Of a DNA stretch of 64,000 nucleotides, positions 9,217 through 19,066 are shown one piece after another; positions within the stretch are counted from its first letter, which is position 1, and every line of letters begins with the position of its first letter. The DNA comes from Sulfitobacter sp. THAF37. Lineage in GTDB: Bacteria > Pseudomonadota > Alphaproteobacteria > Rhodobacterales > Rhodobacteraceae. The stretch is from assembly GCF_009363555.1 (NCBI RefSeq), contig NZ_CP045372.1, positions 620,001 through 684,000 of the forward strand. Direction: 5' to 3'. A program made the translations under genes and the position numbers. The notes below the pieces were generated by a model that saw only the letters and a list, made by a program, of their open reading frames with translations, did no database searches and was not told the DNA's origin.

Positions 9217-9873
9217 CTAGTCCACTTTACGCTTGGCGTCAGCCTTGTGCGCCGTTTTTTGTTTCAACGCTTCGAACTTGGCCTTCAACAACCCCTTGCG
9301 GCGCTTCTGGTAGGCGCGCAGCAGAGGGACCGTGACGTAGTAGGACAGCGAGGCAAAGAAGATGCCGGGCAGGATCCCACCGATCAGGTAGGGATAGAAA
9401 ATCTGTTCGATGAAGACCACGATCCCGGACCAGTCCATCGTCGCGTCACTGAAGATTGCGCGCAGGTTCCACCACAGATCGGCGCCCGCATCCGCGAACT
9501 TGCCTCCGAAGGAGCGGTGGTCCCCCTCGGTGAAGTGAGAGCCGAGTACGAAGTGACCTGTCTGCAGCGCCATGACGCCGATCGGCACATATGTCAGCGG
9601 GTTGCCAAAGAATGTGCCCATGAGCGCCGCCAGCACGTTGCCCTTCATCAGCTTGGCCAGCAACGCCGCGATGAGAAAATGCAATCCGTAGAACGGTGTG
9701 AACGCGGTGAAAACGCCGGCCCAGATCCCCCGCGCGATGCGCTCCGGGCTGTCCGGCAGCCGCTTCATCCGGTGCTTCACGTAGTGGAACGCGCGGGTCC
9801 AGCCGCCACGGGGCCAGAGAAACTCGGCCATCGCACGCAGGGTCGGCTTCGGATCACGGCGTTTGAAAATCAA
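9217..9873 (-). CDS. DUF2062 domain-containing membrane protein
   Basis: This is a 218-aa protein with a basic N-terminus and two or three membrane segments. The family core GIWAGVFTAFTPFYGLHFLIA and FFGNPLTYVPIG identifies DUF2062, a family of unknown function. The start is a TTG at 9873: the family sequence begins with xFKRRD, and no ATG occurs before residue 15. The C-terminus is strongly lysine- and arginine-rich. It lies 27 bp downstream of the (p)ppGpp synthetase gene on the same strand and may be co-transcribed with it. Confidence 0.8.
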   Translation of the reverse strand: MIFKRRDPKPTLRAMAEFLWPRGGWTRAFHYVKHRMKRLPDSPERIARGIWAGVFTAFTPFYGLHFLIAALLAKLMKGNVLAALMGTFFGNPLTYVPIGVMALQTGHFVLGSHFTEGDHRSFGGKFADAGADLWWNLRAIFSDATMDWSGIVVFIEQIFYPYLIGGILPGIFFASLSYYVTVPLLRAYQKRRKGLLKAKFEALKQKTAHKADAKRKVD

Positions 9874-9900
9874 ATCCAGGTTCCCGTTCTCTGTGATCGC

Positions 9901-12072
9901 TCAGTGATCTTGGCGTCTGGGCGATCCCTGCGCGTCCGCTTCCTCGGGCAGGTCCTTGTTCCTGTAGCGGCTGATTTGCGCCACTTCGCTTTCCGCCTCC
10001 AGCGTCAGCATCAGGGAATGCAGATGCGCGATGTCTCTTAGTTCCACATAGATCAACAACCGATAAAAGTCAGGCCTGCGTTCGATAAAATGGAGGTCCG
10101 AAATATTCGCTGAGGCTTCGCCGATCAGGGTGCAGATGCGACCAAGGATCCCGGCCCCATTGCCAAGCGTGATATCCAAAGCCGCCTCGTAAACCGCAGG
10201 GTGGTTGCCCTCGTGCCACCGCAGGTCGAGCCATCGCTCGGGCTGGTCCTCGTAGATCGACAGCCGGTCGCAGTCGATCGCGTGGACGGTCACGCCTTTT
10301 CCGCGAAAGGTGATCCCGACGATGCGCTCGCCCGGCAGCGGCGTGCAGCACGGCGCCCGGTCAAAGGACTGGCCCGGCTCCAGGCCGATCACGGCCCGCT
10401 CCTTGTCGATATGATCCCCCTTGCGCGGAGCGAGGTCGGCGTAGACCGCGCGCACCACTTCACGGCCCGTAAGTTCGGAACTGCCCAGCCGCGCCAGCAC
10501 TTCCTCTGCGCTGTCCAGACGCATGTTCTTGGCCGCGGTCCGAAGGACCTTGTCGGTCACGCGCTTTCCGACATGCGCAAAGGCCGAGCGCGCCAGTTCC
10601 TGCCCCAGCTTGATAAAGCGGTCGCGGTCCACCTCGCGCAGAGACCGGCGGATCGCCGTCTTGGCCTTGCCGGTTGTCGCGATATCCAGCCACGTGACCT
10701 GAGGTGTCTGACCCTGCGCGGTGATAATCTCGACCGACTGGCCGTTCTTGATCCGCGTCCACAAAGGCACCCGCATGTGGTCCACCTTCGCCCCCACCAC
10801 CGCGTTTCCGATCCGGGTGTGGATGGCATAGGCAAAGTCGATGGGCGTGGCGCCGCGCGGCAACTTCACCACGTCGCCCTTGGGCGTAAAGCAAAAGACC
10901 TTGTCCGCGTACATCTCCAGCTTGACCGCCTCCAGGAAATCCTCGTGGTTCTCCTCTGCGTCGAACTGTTCCGTGAGCTGCGCAATCCATTTCGCCGGGT
11001 CCACGGCAAAGGGGTTCTTGGACCGGACCCCATCGCGGTAGGACCAATGCGCCGCCACCCCGGTCTCCGCGACGTCATGCATCTGGCCGGTCCTGATCTG
11101 GACCTCCACCCGCTTGCCGTCGCGGCCCGAAACGGTGGTGTGAATGCTGCGGTAGCCGTTCGACTTCGGCTGGCTGATATAATCCTTGAACCGTCCCGGT
11201 ACCGCCCGCCAACGCTGGTGGATTGCCCCCAGCGCGCGATAGCAGTCCTCTTCGTTTTCCACGATCACGCGAAAGCCGTAGATATCGGACAGCCGCCCGA
11301 AGCTCTGCTCCTTCTCCTCCATCTTCCGCCAGATGGAGTAGGGCTTCTTGGCGCGGCCGAACACCTCGGCCTCGACCCCGGCCTTGTCCAGTTCGACGCG
11401 CATGTCGCCGGTGATCCGTTGGATCACGTCTCCGGTTTCACGCTGAAGCGTGATGAAGCGGCGGATGATGCTGGCGCGCCCTTCCGGGTTCAGCACCCGG
11501 AACGCCAGGTCTTCGAGTTCCTCGCGCATCCACTGCATCCCCATGCGTCCCGCGAGAGGCGCATAGATGTCCATCGTTTCGCGCGCCTTCTGGCCCTGCT
11601 TGTCGGGGCGCATGGCCTTGATCGTGCGCATGTTGTGCAGTCGGTCGGCCAGCTTGACCAGGATCACGCGCAGGTCCTTCGACATTGCCATGAACAGCTT
11701 GCGAAAGTTCTCTGCCTGCTTTGTCTCGGACGAATTCAGTTGCAGGTTGGTCAGCTTGGTCACGCCATCGACCAGCTCGGCCACTTCGCGCCCGAACCGC
11801 TTCTCGACGTCGGCATAAGATGCCTTAGTATCCTCGACGGTATCGTGCAGCAGCGCGGTGATCAGCGTCGCATCGTCAAGCTGCTGTTCGGTCAGTATCG
11901 CGGCCACCGCGACCGGATGGGTAAAATAGGGCAGACCGGAATGCCGGTACTGTCCCTCGTGCATTTCCGCGCCGAAAGCAAATGCGGCGCGGATCAGGTC
12001 TTCGTTCGTTTTCGGGTTGTAAGCTTTGACCAGGCGAATCAGATCGTCGGCAGTCGTTTCGGCGCTTTCCAT
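9901..12072 (-). CDS. rsh: Bifunctional (p)ppGpp synthetase/hydrolase (RelA/SpoT homologue)
   Basis: This enzyme makes and degrades the alarmone (p)ppGpp. It is 723 aa, full length for the long RSH family. Domains in order: an N-terminal HD hydrolase with intact LLHDTVEDT near residue 70; a synthetase domain with GRFKDYISQPKSNGYRSIHT near residue 290, where RFKD is the SpoT-like bifunctional motif; a TGS domain (LPRGATPIDFAYAIH, about 390-450); and a C-terminal ACT domain (about 640-710). As in most alphaproteobacteria, a single enzyme of this kind probably covers both activities. rpoZ, encoding the RNA polymerase subunit linked to ppGpp binding, lies 29 bp upstream on the same strand. Confidence 0.96.
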   Translation of the reverse strand: MESAETTADDLIRLVKAYNPKTNEDLIRAAFAFGAEMHEGQYRHSGLPYFTHPVAVAAILTEQQLDDATLITALLHDTVEDTKASYADVEKRFGREVAELVDGVTKLTNLQLNSSETKQAENFRKLFMAMSKDLRVILVKLADRLHNMRTIKAMRPDKQGQKARETMDIYAPLAGRMGMQWMREELEDLAFRVLNPEGRASIIRRFITLQRETGDVIQRITGDMRVELDKAGVEAEVFGRAKKPYSIWRKMEEKEQSFGRLSDIYGFRVIVENEEDCYRALGAIHQRWRAVPGRFKDYISQPKSNGYRSIHTTVSGRDGKRVEVQIRTGQMHDVAETGVAAHWSYRDGVRSKNPFAVDPAKWIAQLTEQFDAEENHEDFLEAVKLEMYADKVFCFTPKGDVVKLPRGATPIDFAYAIHTRIGNAVVGAKVDHMRVPLWTRIKNGQSVEIITAQGQTPQVTWLDIATTGKAKTAIRRSLREVDRDRFIKLGQELARSAFAHVGKRVTDKVLRTAAKNMRLDSAEEVLARLGSSELTGREVVRAVYADLAPRKGDHIDKERAVIGLEPGQSFDRAPCCTPLPGERIVGITFRGKGVTVHAIDCDRLSIYEDQPERWLDLRWHEGNHPAVYEAALDITLGNGAGILGRICTLIGEASANISDLHFIERRPDFYRLLIYVELRDIAHLHSLMLTLEAESEVAQISRYRNKDLPEEADAQGSPRRQDH

Positions 12073-12101
12073 GCCATCCGCCCTATGCGCCCTGTGCCGT
12101 G

Positions 12102-12455
12102 TTACCCTTGACCCTGGGCTGCCATCAGCTGCCGCAGCAGCATTTCTTCGGACATGTTGTCCTCTTCAGGCTTGTCCTGCTCCTGACCCATCAGCAGGGC
12201 CATCGCGTCATCCTCGGGTTCGTCGACCTCGATCTGGTTCTGGTTGCTTTCGATCATGCGCTCGCGCAGCTCATCGGCAGACTGGGTCTCTTCCGCGATT
12301 TCGCGCAGCGATACGACAGGGTTCTTATCGTTGTCGCGGTCGACGGTAACGGCCGAACCGGCAGAGATTTCGCGCGCACGGTGAGCGGCGAGCATGACAA
12401 GCTCAAAACGATTCGGAACCTTGTCGACACAATCTTCTACGGTTACGCGGGCCAT
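12102..12455 (-). CDS. rpoZ: DNA-directed RNA polymerase subunit omega
   Basis: Omega assists assembly of the beta' subunit and contributes to a ppGpp site on RNA polymerase. The 117-aa product starts with [24 protein letters not shown], the conserved family opening. The segment [31 protein letters not shown] follows the usual arrangement. The C-terminal half is acidic and glutamine-rich and is lineage-specific. Its position directly upstream of the RelA/SpoT gene is the common bacterial rpoZ-spoT order. Confidence 0.95.
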   Translation of the reverse strand: MARVTVEDCVDKVPNRFELVMLAAHRAREISAGSAVTVDRDNDKNPVVSLREIAEETQSADELRERMIESNQNQIEVDEPEDDAMALLMGQEQDKPEEDNMSEEMLLRQLMAAQGQG

Positions 12456-12528
12456 TGGGGTGCTCCCATCATGAAAAAGGCGATCAGAAGAGGCTTACCT
12501 AGGCCCGTTTGCCCTGATTTACAAGCGA

Positions 12529-13140
12529 TTATTCGAGGCGTTCAACCGCCTCGACATCGGCTTCGGACATCGCCGTCAGCAGGTCCCGCACGGACTTGGC
12601 CAGCACCGGATGAACCCAGTCCGCTGCAATCTCTGCCAGCGGTACCAGAACAAAGACGCGATCCTGCAGACGCGGGTGCGGCAGGATCAACTCCGCCGGG
12701 GTCCGGGCAACCTGCTCGGACAAGGGCAGCTCGCGCCACGCGCGATGCGTGACTGGGTCCGGTAGAATACGGTCGCCGATCGCCAGCAGGTCGATGTCCA
12801 GCGTCCGCTGCCCCCAGCGGCGGCGCCTGGCGCGACCAAAATCTGCCTCGACTTCGTGCAACAGTTTGAGCAATTCCTGTGCATCGCCGAAAAATTCCAC
12901 CTCGACCGCCGCATTTACATAATCGGGGCCTGCGCCCGCGGGAAAAGCCGGGGTACGGTACAAGGACGATACACGCCGAATCACCAGGCCCCGGGTTGCC
13001 AGTTCTGAAATCGCTGCTTTCAGCGTGTCTTTGGGCGTGCCGACGGATGACGTCAGGTTAGCACCCAGCGCCAAAAGGGCGGTTTCTTGGTTATTCGGCG
13101 GACGACCGCCTGTGTCCGCACCAGAGTTGGCTTGCAGCAT
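12529..13140 (-). CDS. folK: 2-amino-4-hydroxy-6-hydroxymethyldihydropteridine pyrophosphokinase
   Basis: HPPK transfers pyrophosphate from ATP to 6-hydroxymethyl-7,8-dihydropterin in folate synthesis. The protein is 203 aa. The family pattern begins at ALLALGANLTSSVG after a short hydrophilic leader. The signature RWGQRTLDIDLLAIGD includes the metal-binding DxD aspartates. PHPRLQDRVFVLVPLAEIA is the conserved C-terminal motif. The start at ATG 13140 is preferred over a TTG two codons upstream. It is divergent from the NYN-domain gene. Confidence 0.94.
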   Translation of the reverse strand: MLQANSGADTGGRPPNNQETALLALGANLTSSVGTPKDTLKAAISELATRGLVIRRVSSLYRTPAFPAGAGPDYVNAAVEVEFFGDAQELLKLLHEVEADFGRARRRRWGQRTLDIDLLAIGDRILPDPVTHRAWRELPLSEQVARTPAELILPHPRLQDRVFVLVPLAEIAADWVHPVLAKSVRDLLTAMSEADVEAVERLE

Positions 13141-13268
13141 AGTCAAAATTCCATAGTTATTGCCGACACGTTGACTGACGCTCTTCTGGGCATAGTTGTA
13201 TTATGAGCTGCAAGACACGTTAGATTACAAACCATTTGATGGCGACATTTTCGCCGAAAGGACCCCCA

Positions 13269-13814
13269 ATGTTTTACAAGGACGAGCGTCTTGCATTGTT
13301 CATCGACGGTTCGAACCTTTATGCAGCGGCCAAGACACTGGGCTTTGACATCGACTACAAACTGTTGAGAGCCGAATTCATGCGCCGCGGCAAGCTATTG
13401 CGCGCGTTCTACTACACCGCGTTGCTGGAGAACGATGAATATTCGCCCATTCGCCCGTTGGTGGACTGGCTTCACTACAACGGTTACTCGATGGTGACAA
13501 AGCCGGCCAAGGAATACACCGACAGCATGGGCCGCCGTAAGGTCAAGGGAAACATGGATATCGAACTGGCCGTGGACGCGATGGAACTCGCCCCCCGGGT
13601 GGATCATATCGTGATCTTCTCCGGCGACGGCGATTTCCGCCCGCTGATCGAAAGTCTTCAGCGTCAGGGCGTCCGGGTCTCTGTCGTCTCGACCATCCGC
13701 AGCCAGCCCCCGATGATCGCGGACGATCTGCGCCGCCAAGCCGACAACTTCATCGAGCTGGAAGAACTGCGCGACGTCATCGGCCGCCCTCCGCGGGACA
13801 ATCTTGCCGACTAG
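13269..13814 (+). CDS. NYN domain-containing protein (LabA/DUF88-like)
   Basis: This is a 181-aa PIN-like nuclease-fold protein of the NYN/LabA group. The acidic pocket is visible: FIDGSNLY (Asp13), KGNMDIELAVDAM around residue 98, and FSGDGDFRPLI around residue 117. Relatives are proposed metal-dependent RNases, and the acidic residues here are intact. The start at ATG 13269 follows an AAAGGA site eight bases upstream. A 33-base longer frame lacks support. It is divergent from folK across 128 bp and monocistronic, since the next gene is 300 bp away. Confidence 0.85.
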   Translation: MFYKDERLALFIDGSNLYAAAKTLGFDIDYKLLRAEFMRRGKLLRAFYYTALLENDEYSPIRPLVDWLHYNGYSMVTKPAKEYTDSMGRRKVKGNMDIELAVDAMELAPRVDHIVIFSGDGDFRPLIESLQRQGVRVSVVSTIRSQPPMIADDLRRQADNFIELEELRDVIGRPPRDNLAD

Positions 13815-14115
13815 GGCACGATCAGCCCGACTGAAATAGCACGCTGAAGGCCATCAAGCCCCCAGCGTGCAGTGCGCTCAAATTTGGCGGGATAGTATGC
13901 GACACGGGCTTCCGTGCTCCCGTCGAGCGTAATACACTATCGGCTGCTCATCCCTATCCCCTCTAGAGGGGGGGGCGACACTGTGGAACCGCGCGGCAAA
14001 GCTGCGCAAAATCAATAAGACCGACAGGCTCCGGGCCGATGCGGCTGTCTGATACGGCCCACTGGACCTGCGGCCCGGGAATGCCTAAGTCAGGATCATG
14101 TCCCAGGAGACCCGA
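13815..14115. other. Structured intergenic region before ispH
   Basis: No convincing gene is present in these 301 bp. I see an 8-bp stem (13839-13846 with 13863-13870, GCACGCTG/CAGCGTGC) just after the NYN gene. Because no T-tract follows, it is only terminator-like. There is also a perfect 14-bp palindrome CCCCTCTAGAGGGG at 13958-13971. The ispH promoter presumably lies in the second half. Confidence 0.4.
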
Positions 14116-15066
14116 ATGACCAAGCAGCCCCTCACGCTTTATCTTGCTGCGCCGCGCGGCTTCTGCGCGGGCGTGGACCGGGCGATCAAGATCGTTGAAA
14201 TGGCGCTTGGGAAATGGGGGTCGCCCGTCTATGTGCGCCACGAAATCGTGCACAACAAATTCGTGGTGGATGGGCTGCGCGAAAAAGGCGCCGTTTTCGT
14301 GGAAGAACTCTCGGAATGCCCCGACGACCGCCCGGTGATTTTCTCGGCCCACGGGGTGCCGAAATCCGTGCCCAGTGCGGCCCAAGCCCGCAATATGATC
14401 TACGTCGATGCCACCTGCCCCCTTGTCAGCAAGGTGCATATCGAGGCACAGCGCCACGCCGACAACGGTTTGCAGATGATCATGATCGGCCACGCCGGCC
14501 ACCCCGAAACCGTGGGCACCATGGGCCAGCTTCCGCCGGGTGACGTGCTGCTGGTGGAAACCCCCGAAGATGTTCAGACAATCGAGGTTCGCGACCCCGA
14601 GCGGTTGGCCTATGTCACGCAGACCACGCTCAGCGTGGACGACACCGCAGGTATTGTCGCCGCTCTCAAGGCGCGCTTTCCGGCGATCGTCGGGCCGCAC
14701 AAGGAAGACATCTGCTACGCCACCACCAACCGCCAGGAGGCGGTCAAGGCGATGGCGCCAAAGTGCGACGCCATGCTGGTGGTGGGGGCTCCGAACTCGT
14801 CGAATTCCAAGCGTCTGGTCGAGGTGGGCGCGCGTGCGGGTTGCGCCTATGCCCAGCTTGTCCAGCGTGCTGATGACATCGACTGGCGCGCGCTCGAAGG
14901 GATCGGGAGCATCGGCATCACCGCCGGGGCCTCCGCCCCCGAGGTTCTGATTGACGAGGTGGTCGACGCTTTCCGCGCCCGTTTCGACGTGACCGAGGAA
15001 CTGGTCGAAACCGCCGTGGAAAACGTGGAATTCAAAGTGCCGCGGATTTTCCGTCAGGCCAGCTGA
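14116..15066 (+). CDS. ispH: 4-hydroxy-3-methylbut-2-enyl diphosphate reductase
   Basis: IspH is the last enzyme of the MEP isoprenoid pathway. It is a [4Fe-4S] protein that reduces HMBPP to IPP and DMAPP. The protein is 316 aa. All three cluster cysteines are visible in [19 protein letters not shown] and [10 protein letters not shown]. The proton-donor glutamate lies in [10 protein letters not shown]. The start at 14116 is preceded by AGGAGA with good spacing; an ATG six codons upstream is in frame but puts the ribosome-binding site inside the coding region. Confidence 0.97.
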   Translation: MTKQPLTLYLAAPRGFCAGVDRAIKIVEMALGKWGSPVYVRHEIVHNKFVVDGLREKGAVFVEELSECPDDRPVIFSAHGVPKSVPSAAQARNMIYVDATCPLVSKVHIEAQRHADNGLQMIMIGHAGHPETVGTMGQLPPGDVLLVETPEDVQTIEVRDPERLAYVTQTTLSVDDTAGIVAALKARFPAIVGPHKEDICYATTNRQEAVKAMAPKCDAMLVVGAPNSSNSKRLVEVGARAGCAYAQLVQRADDIDWRALEGIGSIGITAGASAPEVLIDEVVDAFRARFDVTEELVETAVENVEFKVPRIFRQAS

Positions 15067-15130
15067 TACCGCCGCTTTACCCCTTGCCGCGCCTGTAATA
15101 CCGTTGCGGCAAAGGCAAGAAGGACCCCGC

Positions 15131-15745
15131 ATGATTTCCCTGCAATTTCTGCTGACGGCGCTGGTCGTTGTACTGGCCCCCGGCACCGGTGTCATCTACA
15201 CGCTTGCGCTGGGGCTGGGCAGCGGCCCGCGTGCGGCGTTTTGGGCGGCTTTGGGCTGCACGCTTGGCATCCTGCCGCATCTGGCGGCGGCGACGCTGGG
15301 CCTCGCCGCGATCCTGCACACGTCCGCACTGCTGTTCATCGCAGTGAAATTCGCCGGTGTCGCCTACCTGCTTTATCTCGCCTGGCAAAGCTTGAAAGAG
15401 GGCGGTGCTCTGTCCGTTCAGGCGAACGCGGGGGCGGAACCCGGCTGGCGCATTGCCCGACGCGGCGCGCTGATCAATATCCTGAACCCGAAACTGTCAG
15501 TCTTCTTTCTTGCTCTGCTGCCGCCGTTTCTGTCCGGCACCCCGGCCACCGCGACGGTTGAGATGGCGCTGCTAGGCGGTATCTTCATGGCAATGACCTT
15601 TGCCGTCTTTGTGCTCTATGGCTGTTTTGCCGCTGCCGCGCGCCGCTGGCTGCTGGGGTCCGAGGCGATGATGCGCTGGCTCAACCGTTCCTTCGCGGCG
15701 ATTTTCGCGGCGCTGGCGGGGCGCCTCGCCCTCGAACGCGCCTGA
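15131..15745 (+). CDS. LysE/RhtB family amino acid exporter
   Basis: This is a 204-aa integral membrane protein with about six hydrophobic segments. It has the family features of LysE/RhtB translocators: an early PGTGVIYTLALGLGSGPRAA motif near residue 18, and a second conserved RRGALINILNPKLSVFFLALLP segment near residue 118 (NPK is the family hallmark). Members export amino acids such as threonine or homoserine. The substrate here is unknown. AGGACC precedes ATG 15131. The DUF3429 gene follows after 23 bp. Confidence 0.85.
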   Translation: MISLQFLLTALVVVLAPGTGVIYTLALGLGSGPRAAFWAALGCTLGILPHLAAATLGLAAILHTSALLFIAVKFAGVAYLLYLAWQSLKEGGALSVQANAGAEPGWRIARRGALINILNPKLSVFFLALLPPFLSGTPATATVEMALLGGIFMAMTFAVFVLYGCFAAAARRWLLGSEAMMRWLNRSFAAIFAALAGRLALERA

Positions 15746-15768
15746 ACCACGACAAAAGCTGACCACCG

Positions 15769-16221
15769 ATGAAACGCATACCTGCCCCCGCCCTGCTGCT
15801 GGCCGTCGCCGGACTGATCCCCTTCATCTGGGCCGCCCTGCTGAACCTCGGCGTGACCTCCGGCGCGGACTTTAACCTGCCCGCCGTGCTGCGCGGCGAT
15901 GGCCGTCTGCTCATGGTGCGCTACGGGGGGATCATCCTTCCCTTCATGGCAGGTGTCCTCTGGGGCTTTGCCACCAGGGCTACGGGCACGCTGGCCTTTG
16001 CCGCCTACGCTGCCTCTGTGGCGCCTGCGCTGTGGTGGTTCTTCATGCCCGGCACCTCCGCCGAAACCGCGTTGATCAACATGGCGATCGGCTTTGCCGC
16101 GCTGCTGCTGATCGAAGTCGCCTTTGACCGTTGGAAGCTGACCCCGCCGTGGTGGCTCGCATTCCGCATCCAGTTGACCGTCGTGGTCCTGGCCTGCATA
16201 GCAATCGGGATCTGGGCATGA
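15769..16221 (+). CDS. DUF3429 domain-containing membrane protein
   Basis: This is a 150-aa protein made almost entirely of hydrophobic segments: about five membrane helices, starting LLLAVAGLIPFIWAALL and continuing YGGIILPFMAGVLWGF. It resembles DUF3429, a family of small inner-membrane proteins of unknown function. The stop overlaps the start of the methyltransferase gene (ATGA at 16218), so translation is coupled. No function can be inferred beyond membrane localisation. Confidence 0.75.
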   Translation: MKRIPAPALLLAVAGLIPFIWAALLNLGVTSGADFNLPAVLRGDGRLLMVRYGGIILPFMAGVLWGFATRATGTLAFAAYAASVAPALWWFFMPGTSAETALINMAIGFAALLLIEVAFDRWKLTPPWWLAFRIQLTVVVLACIAIGIWA

Positions 16222-16811
16222 GCGATCCGCAAACCCTGGCCGTCTACGACGCGCAGGCCGACGACTACGAAGCGATGATGCGGGCAGAGGCCGAGGGAAG
16301 CCGACATGTGCGTGAATTCATCGCGGCCCTGCCGGAAGGGGCGCATGTGCTCGACCTCGGCTGCGGGCCGGGGAACTATGCCCGCATCCTGGCCGAGGCC
16401 GGGCTGAAAGTCTGGGCCATCGACGCCTCGGCGGAAATGGTTCGCCGTACCGGCCTGATCAGCGGGGTCACGGCACGTCATGGCACGTTCGAGGACGTGA
16501 CCGGGCAGGACACCTTTGACGGCATCTGGGCCAGCTTTTCGCTCTTGCACGCCTCGCGCACGGCCTTTCCGGGGCACCTGGACCGGCTGCACGCTGCGCT
16601 GAAACCGGGCGGCCCCCTGTTCCTGGGCATGAAAACCGGCACCGGCGGCGGCCGCGACGACCTGGGCCGTCACTACGAATACTACAGCCTTGAAGAGCTG
16701 GAGAGCCTTTTGCGCGGCGCGGGGTTCACCCCCCGCCGAAACTGGACCGGCTATGGCAAGGGGCTCGCCGGTCAATACACCGGCTGGGTGGTGATCCACG
16801 CCGATGGCTGA
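16218..16811 (+). CDS. Class I SAM-dependent methyltransferase
   Basis: This is a 197-aa Rossmann-fold methyltransferase. Motif I is [19 protein letters not shown] near residue 45, followed by the acidic motif WAIDAS that binds the SAM ribose. [14 protein letters not shown] matches motif IV. The substrate is not recognisable; the closest general type is the UbiE/Methyltransf_11 group. It overlaps DUF3429 by 4 bp upstream and rnhA by 8 bp downstream. Confidence 0.82.
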   Translation: MSDPQTLAVYDAQADDYEAMMRAEAEGSRHVREFIAALPEGAHVLDLGCGPGNYARILAEAGLKVWAIDASAEMVRRTGLISGVTARHGTFEDVTGQDTFDGIWASFSLLHASRTAFPGHLDRLHAALKPGGPLFLGMKTGTGGGRDDLGRHYEYYSLEELESLLRGAGFTPRRNWTGYGKGLAGQYTGWVVIHADG

Positions 16812-17256
16812 ACTTTTCGCCTATACCGACGGTGCCTGTTCAGGCAATCCCGGCCCCGGCGGCTGGGGCGCCCTCATGCAGGCGCGCGACGGCGACCGGG
16901 TGGTCAAGGAACGCGAACTCAAGGGAGGCGAGGCCGCCACCACCAACAACCGCATGGAGTTGCTGGCCGCGATCAACGCGCTGGAGGCGTTGGAGCGTGA
17001 GACCGAGATCACCGTCGTCACCGACAGCAACTACGTCAAGAACGGCATCACCGGGTGGATCCACGGCTGGAAGAAAAACGGCTGGAAGAACGCGGCGAAA
17101 AAGCCGGTCAAGAACGCCGAACTGTGGCAACGGCTGGACGCGGCCAACGCCCGCCACCGGGTCACATGGCAATGGGTAAAAGGCCATGCCGGCCACCCGG
17201 AGAACGAACGCGCCGACGCGTTGGCGCGTGCGGGCATGGCCCCGTTCAAGAAATGA
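16804..17256 (+). CDS. rnhA: Ribonuclease HI
   Basis: RNase HI degrades the RNA strand of RNA-DNA hybrids. The 150-aa protein has the canonical start [20 protein letters not shown] with the first catalytic Asp, [13 protein letters not shown] with the catalytic Glu, [10 protein letters not shown] with the second Asp, and [11 protein letters not shown] with the fourth acidic residue. The basic [16 protein letters not shown] handle region is present. It overlaps the methyltransferase by 8 bp and the TRIC gene by 4 bp. Confidence 0.97.
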   Translation: MAELFAYTDGACSGNPGPGGWGALMQARDGDRVVKERELKGGEAATTNNRMELLAAINALEALERETEITVVTDSNYVKNGITGWIHGWKKNGWKNAAKKPVKNAELWQRLDAANARHRVTWQWVKGHAGHPENERADALARAGMAPFKK

Positions 17257-17876
17257 ACCTGCTTCCGGCCCTGGACTACATGTCGGTTCTGGTCTTTGCC
17301 ATCACCGGCGCCCTGGTGGCCAGCCGCGCGCAACTGGACCTCGTCGGCTTTGCCTTCGTCGCCAGTCTCACCGCCCTGGGCGGCGGAACGATCCGCGATT
17401 TGCTGCTGGACCGTAACCCGATCTTCTGGATCGCCGATCCGACCTACCTCGGCGTGGCCGCCGCCGCGGCACTGGCGGTATTCTTTACCGCACACCTGCT
17501 GGAAAGCCGCAGGCGCGCGCTGCTCTGGCTCGACAGCCTTGCGCTGGCCATCGCAGTCGCCGCCGGAGCCGGGGTGGCGATGGCGCTGGATCAATCTGCG
17601 GTCATCGTGGTGCTGATGGGCATGATCACCGGCTGCATGGGCGGGCTGATGCGCGATGTGGTGGTGGGCGATGTACCGGTGGTTCTGAAACAGGGCGAAC
17701 TTTACGTGACTGCCGCCTTTGCCGGATCGGCAGGCGCCGCGCTGGCGCGGCACTACGGGTTCGATCCGGTTTTCACGCTGCCGGGCTGCGCGCTGGTCAC
17801 TTGGAGCCTGCGGGCAGGGTCGCTCAGCTTTGGCTGGCACCTGCCCGTCTACAAGAGCACCCCACCCAAGTCCTGA
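17253..17876 (+). CDS. Trimeric intracellular cation (TRIC) channel family protein
   Basis: This is a 207-aa membrane protein with seven predicted segments and two copies of the UPF0126/TRIC repeat. The repeats are marked by [20 protein letters not shown] with [13 protein letters not shown] in the first half, and [20 protein letters not shown] in the second. Family members form homotrimeric potassium-permeable channels. The ATG overlaps the rnhA stop (ATGA), which sets the start; an upstream extension would lie inside rnhA. Confidence 0.88.
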   Translation: MNLLPALDYMSVLVFAITGALVASRAQLDLVGFAFVASLTALGGGTIRDLLLDRNPIFWIADPTYLGVAAAAALAVFFTAHLLESRRRALLWLDSLALAIAVAAGAGVAMALDQSAVIVVLMGMITGCMGGLMRDVVVGDVPVVLKQGELYVTAAFAGSAGAALARHYGFDPVFTLPGCALVTWSLRAGSLSFGWHLPVYKSTPPKS

Positions 17877-17897
17877 CGACCATGGTTGGCCCCGAGC

Positions 17898-18134
17898 CTA
17901 CCGTCGCCAGTGAAACGGTACGATGATCAGCGCGCCGATGGAGGACACGATCGCGTTCATGCCCGGGCTGGCAAAGCCCACCCCGAACATGATCCGGACG
18001 AAGTAGAACAGGAACGCCCCGCCGATGCAGATGATGATGCTCTGCAAGATGCCGTTGTGGGTCCACCCGGTCTTTTCCGAGACATAGCCGACGATACCGG
18101 CGATGACCACGGTGCCGAAGAGTGCCAGAAACAT
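17898..18134 (-). CDS. GlsB/YeaQ/YmgE family stress-response membrane protein
   Basis: This is a 78-aa membrane protein with three hydrophobic segments and glycine-rich turns. The ending SPGMNAIVSSIGALIIVPFHWRR is typical of the GlsB/YeaQ/YmgE (transglycosylase-associated) group, which is induced by envelope or general stress and has no proven enzyme activity. It lies 3 bp downstream of fmt on the same strand, so it is probably the last gene of the def-fmt unit. It converges with the TRIC gene. Confidence 0.75.
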   Translation of the reverse strand: MFLALFGTVVIAGIVGYVSEKTGWTHNGILQSIIICIGGAFLFYFVRIMFGVGFASPGMNAIVSSIGALIIVPFHWRR

Positions 18135-18137
18135 CGC

Positions 18138-19052
18138 TCAACCTTCTCCCAGCAGAGTGCCGGGCGCGATCCGCGCGCCGCCTTGGAACACATCCGCGTC
18201 CTGCGCAGCCTTGCCCGCCTTCTGCAGGCGCGTCAATGCGACCGCGCCGCTGCCGCAGGCCACACGCAGCGTTTCGTCCAACACCTCACCCGGCCTGCCC
18301 GACCCTTCGGCCAGTCGCGAACCCAGCACCTTGATGCGCGTACCGCCCTGATCGAACCAGGCACCGGGAAAGGGCGACAGCCCCCGGATCAACCGGTCGA
18401 CCTCGACCGCCGGCGCGGTCCAGTCGATGCGCGCCTCGGCCTTGTCGATCTTGGCGGCATAGGTCACGCCCGCCTCGGGCTGCGGGTCAGGCACCAGACC
18501 TTCCAGCACCGCCAGCGCCTCCACGATCGCCTTGGCGCCCAGCGCGCTTAACCGGTCATGCAACTGGGCCGTCGTCTCCTCCGCACCGATCTCTACCGTC
18601 CGACGCAGCAGAACCGGTCCGGTGTCCAGTCCGGCCTCCATCTGCATGATGCAGACGCCGGTCTGCGCATCGCCCGCCATGATGGCGCGATGTATCGGCG
18701 CGGCCCCGCGCCAGCGCGGCAGCAGGCTGGCATGGATGTTCAGGCACCCCCGCGCCGGGGCGTCCAGCACCCCCTGCGGCAGGATCAACCCGTAGGCCAC
18801 CACCACGGCAACATCCGCGTTCAGCGCCGCGAAATCCGCCTGCGCCTCAGGCGTCCTGAGCGATATCGGGTGGCGCACCTCCAGCCCCAGACCCTCGGCC
18901 CGCTGGTGGACAGGGCTGGGGCGGTCCTTCTTGCCACGGCCGGCGGGGCGTGGTGGCTGGCAATAGACGGCGACGATCTCGTGCCCTTCGGCCACCAGAG
19001 CCTCTAGCACCGGAACGGAGAAATCCGGCGTGCCCATGAACACGATACGCAT
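18138..19052 (-). CDS. fmt: Methionyl-tRNA formyltransferase
   Basis: Fmt formylates Met-tRNA(fMet) using 10-formyltetrahydrofolate. It is 304 aa. The N-terminal formyltransferase domain has [14 protein letters not shown], the active-site segment [21 protein letters not shown] (Asn and His catalytic residues) and GLDTGPVLL with the catalytic Asp. The C-terminal tRNA-binding domain begins near residue 205. The start at 19052 follows an AGGAGG site in the 14-bp gap after the deformylase-like gene. The def-def-def-fmt order pairs the enzymes that add and remove the formyl group. Confidence 0.96.
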   Translation of the reverse strand: MRIVFMGTPDFSVPVLEALVAEGHEIVAVYCQPPRPAGRGKKDRPSPVHQRAEGLGLEVRHPISLRTPEAQADFAALNADVAVVVAYGLILPQGVLDAPARGCLNIHASLLPRWRGAAPIHRAIMAGDAQTGVCIMQMEAGLDTGPVLLRRTVEIGAEETTAQLHDRLSALGAKAIVEALAVLEGLVPDPQPEAGVTYAAKIDKAEARIDWTAPAVEVDRLIRGLSPFPGAWFDQGGTRIKVLGSRLAEGSGRPGEVLDETLRVACGSGAVALTRLQKAGKAAQDADVFQGGARIAPGTLLGEG

Positions 19053-19066
19053 GGTGACCTCCTGCT

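Noticed and set aside
10201..12111. 636-codon open frame antisense to the (p)ppGpp enzyme
   Set aside because: It runs through a gene with all catalytic motifs. The antisense protein has no recognisable domain and is His/Arg/Leu-biased.
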